Both the position numbers and the translations under genes were made by a program. A stretch of DNA of 64,000 bases, from NCBI GenBank assembly GCA_905339215.1, contig CAJPFN010000096.1:1-64000 (forward strand), in the 5' to 3' direction. How positions within the stretch are numbered: the stretch's first letter is position 1; each line of letters starts with the position of its first letter. This DNA comes from Rhizobiaceae bacterium. GTDB lineage: Bacteria > Pseudomonadota > Alphaproteobacteria > Rhizobiales > Rhizobiaceae. Shown piece after piece: positions 62,297 to 64,000 of this stretch. The notes beneath the pieces are model-generated. The model searched no databases. It was not told where the DNA came from and saw only the letters and a program-made list of their open reading frames with translations.

Positions 62297-63584
62297 ACCC
62301 GCTGTCGCCGGCGTCGGCCTGTCGGCATGGATGGCGCCGCACCTGGCGGCGCCTGCGGCGGATCCGCTCGCCGACGGAGAGACCTGCGATCTTGCCATCG
62401 TCGGCGGCGGCTTACTCGGCCTGTCGACGGCGCTCCATGCGGCGCGGCGCGGGCTGTCCGTCCGCGTCATCGAGGCCCGTGGACTGGGCCAGGGAGCGTC
62501 AGGCCTCAACGGCGGGCAGGTGATTCCCGGCTTGAAGTTCGATCCCGAAAGGCTGGTCGGCCATTTCGGTGAGGAGACGGGAGAGGCGCTGATCTCCTTC
62601 GTTTCCTCGACGGCTGACGTGGTCTTCGACCTGATCCGGACGGAAGGGCTCGACGTTCCAAGTCGGCGCGGCGGCTGGATCTTCGCTGCGCACACCGCGA
62701 CCGCGCTCGAGGCAGCCGCCAACCGCCACCGCCAGTGGTCGGCGCGCGGCGCCGACGCCGACCTGCTCGACGCCGCTGCGATCGGCAGGCTCACCGGCGC
62801 GGCCGGCTATCGCGGCGGCTGGCTCGATCGCCGCGCCGGAGTCGTGCAGCCGCTGGCGCTCGCCTTCGAACTGGCGCGGATCGCACGGGCGGCCGGCGCG
62901 CGGATCGCGACCGGGACTCGGGTGACGCGACTTGCGCGCCAGGCCGGCAGCTGGCGCGTCCAAACCGCATCCGGGGCGACGGTAAAAGCGGCAAAAGTGC
63001 TCGTTGCCACCAACGCCTATTCGGATGGGCTGGTCCCGGGACTGGCGCAGTCACTGGTCTGGCTGAACTCCTTCCAGATCGCGACGCCGCCGCTGCCGGA
63101 CGGCATTGCGGCCGGCGTACTGCCGGGCGGGCAGGCAGTCTCGGATTCGCGGCGCATCCTCATCTACTATCGCCGCAGCCCCGACGGCCGCCTCATCGTC
63201 GGCGGCCGCGGCGGCATGCCGACGCCGACGCGGACGTTGGACTGGGCGCATCTCGAACGCGCCATGACGAGGCTCTATCCGGCACTGGCTGGCGTCTCGA
63301 TCGAGCGACGCTGGTTCGGCCGGGTCGCCGTGACACCCGACCACCTGCCGCACATCCACGTCCCGGAGGAAGGACTTGTCGCCGTGGCCGGCTGCCAGGG
63401 GCGCGGCGTCGGCCTGATGACCGCGCTCGGGCCGCGCGTGGCTGCCTATTTCGCCGAGGGCGTTCGCGAAGCGCTGCCGTTCCCGCCGACGCCGATCCGG
63501 CCGATCCCCTTCCACTCCTTCCGCCGCGTCGGTGTGGCCGCGACGATCGCCTGGTACCGCCTCCTCGACGGGCTCGAACGTTGA
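62280..63584 (+). CDS. FAD-dependent oxidoreductase of the DAO family (PuuB/OrdL-like)
   Basis: A 434-residue amino-acid-oxidase-fold flavoprotein with the dinucleotide motif LAIVGGGLLGLSTALHAARRG, the GASGLNGGQV segment common to gamma-glutamylputrescine oxidoreductases, and a C-terminal FAD block near AVAGCQGRGVGLMTAL. TTG 62280 is chosen because GGAGG lies five bases upstream, although it overlaps the MFS gene by 17 bases. With the next gene it could turn an amine into an acid by way of an aldehyde. Confidence 0.85.
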   Translation: MSVQHEPAVAGVGLSAWMAPHLAAPAADPLADGETCDLAIVGGGLLGLSTALHAARRGLSVRVIEARGLGQGASGLNGGQVIPGLKFDPERLVGHFGEETGEALISFVSSTADVVFDLIRTEGLDVPSRRGGWIFAAHTATALEAAANRHRQWSARGADADLLDAAAIGRLTGAAGYRGGWLDRRAGVVQPLALAFELARIARAAGARIATGTRVTRLARQAGSWRVQTASGATVKAAKVLVATNAYSDGLVPGLAQSLVWLNSFQIATPPLPDGIAAGVLPGGQAVSDSRRILIYYRRSPDGRLIVGGRGGMPTPTRTLDWAHLERAMTRLYPALAGVSIERRWFGRVAVTPDHLPHIHVPEEGLVAVAGCQGRGVGLMTALGPRVAAYFAEGVREALPFPPTPIRPIPFHSFRRVGVAATIAWYRLLDGLER

Positions 63585-63693
63585 GGCGCACGCCGCATTT
63601 CTTGCCGGCGGTGGCGCGCGGCTGTCGCCACCGGGGCTTCTCCCGTGCAAGGATGGCGCAACCGAACCTGCCCCAAGCCCGGAGTCCCCTTCC

Positions 63694-64000
63694 ATGAGCA
63701 ACAATCTGAAATTCTACATCGACGGCGCCTGGGTCGACCCGGTCGTGCCGGCAACGCTCGATGTCATCGATCCGGCGACGGAAGAGGCGTTCACTGCGAT
63801 CTCGGTTGGCTCGAAGGCCGACGTCGACCGCGCCGTGGCGGCCGCTCGCGCCGCCTTCGACGGCTTCTCGCGTACCACTAAGGCGGAGCGGCTGGCGCTA
63901 CTGCGCGCGATCCTCGCCGCCTATAACGAGCGTTTCGAGGACATCGCCCGCGCCGTCTCGCGCGAGATGGGGGCGCCGATCGGCTTTGCCCGCGAGGCCC
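63694..64000 (+). CDS. Aldehyde dehydrogenase family protein (5' part, cut by window end)
   Basis: ATG 63694 opens a frame to the window edge, so only about 102 residues are visible. They match the N-terminus of NAD(P)-dependent aldehyde dehydrogenases: FYIDGAWVDP, VIDPATEEAFTAISVG, DVDRAVAAARAAFDGF and REMGAPIGFAREA. The catalytic Cys and Glu lie beyond the window. It follows the DAO-family gene by 109 bases in the same direction, and presumably oxidises the aldehyde that enzyme makes. Confidence 0.85.
   Translation, partial: MSNNLKFYIDGAWVDPVVPATLDVIDPATEEAFTAISVGSKADVDRAVAAARAAFDGFSRTTKAERLALLRAILAAYNERFEDIARAVSREMGAPIGFAREA

Overview
The window is high-GC DNA with Shine-Dalgarno-led genes and many four-base ATGA stop/start overlaps. 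The gene set points to an alphaproteobacterium of the order Hyphomicrobiales: a PhyR/NepR/EcfG stress module, rhizobial-type PstCAB-PhoU-PhoB, XylFHG with a single-domain ATPase, a MatB-sized malonyl-CoA synthetase, and intergenic palindromes built from CTCCCCC/GGGGGAG arms. These palindromes resemble those I know from Mesorhizobium and related Phyllobacteriaceae. The genus is an inference. I see no rRNA, tRNA, CRISPR array or insertion sequence.

Layout. 0-5 kb: phosphate uptake and its regulator (pstC-pstA-pstB-phoU-phoB). 5.1-8.1 kb: a secreted vanadium-haloperoxidase/PAP2 protein and a secreted FG-GAP/ASPIC protein; the first gene seems to have lost its stop codon. 8.1-12.9 kb: a ROK repressor divergent from a xylose-type ABC transporter. 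13.1-21.4 kb: a general stress response island with a CHASE/HWE kinase, phyR, nepR, ecfG and small envelope proteins. Seven exact GGAAC-N16-CGTT promoters precede these genes on both strands. 21.4-28.2 kb: a phosphonate-monoester-hydrolase-like sulfatase, a quinone-type dioxygenase/esterase/acetyltransferase set, malonyl-CoA synthetase and a dipeptidase.

28.4-48.4 kb: a large catabolic cluster. It holds a GcvT/DmdA-like methyltransferase, two PYROXD2-like flavoproteins, an N-methyltransferase-like enzyme, a BetI-like TetR regulator, a PotABCD-type transporter, a cupin, a flavin amine oxidase, a PLP aminotransferase, a Rieske oxygenase and a glutamine amidotransferase. Three copies of one palindrome (ATTGAAYGRAYRTTCAA) sit in its divergent intergenic regions and tie these operons into one probable regulon. 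The inferred job is uptake and stepwise demethylation/deamination of an unidentified methylated amine or polyamine. A Xre/RES toxin-antitoxin pair and two divergent citrate synthase-like genes, one fused to a DNA-binding domain, lie inside the cluster.

48.4-64 kb: multi-hairpin repeats, small conserved proteins, an OxyR-like LysR regulator, a universal stress protein, a decayed dehydrogenase, a hybrid kinase with two divergent response regulators (one with a degenerate receiver), an L,D-transpeptidase, exbB-exbD-tonB, and the start of an MFS/flavoprotein/aldehyde dehydrogenase operon that runs off the end.
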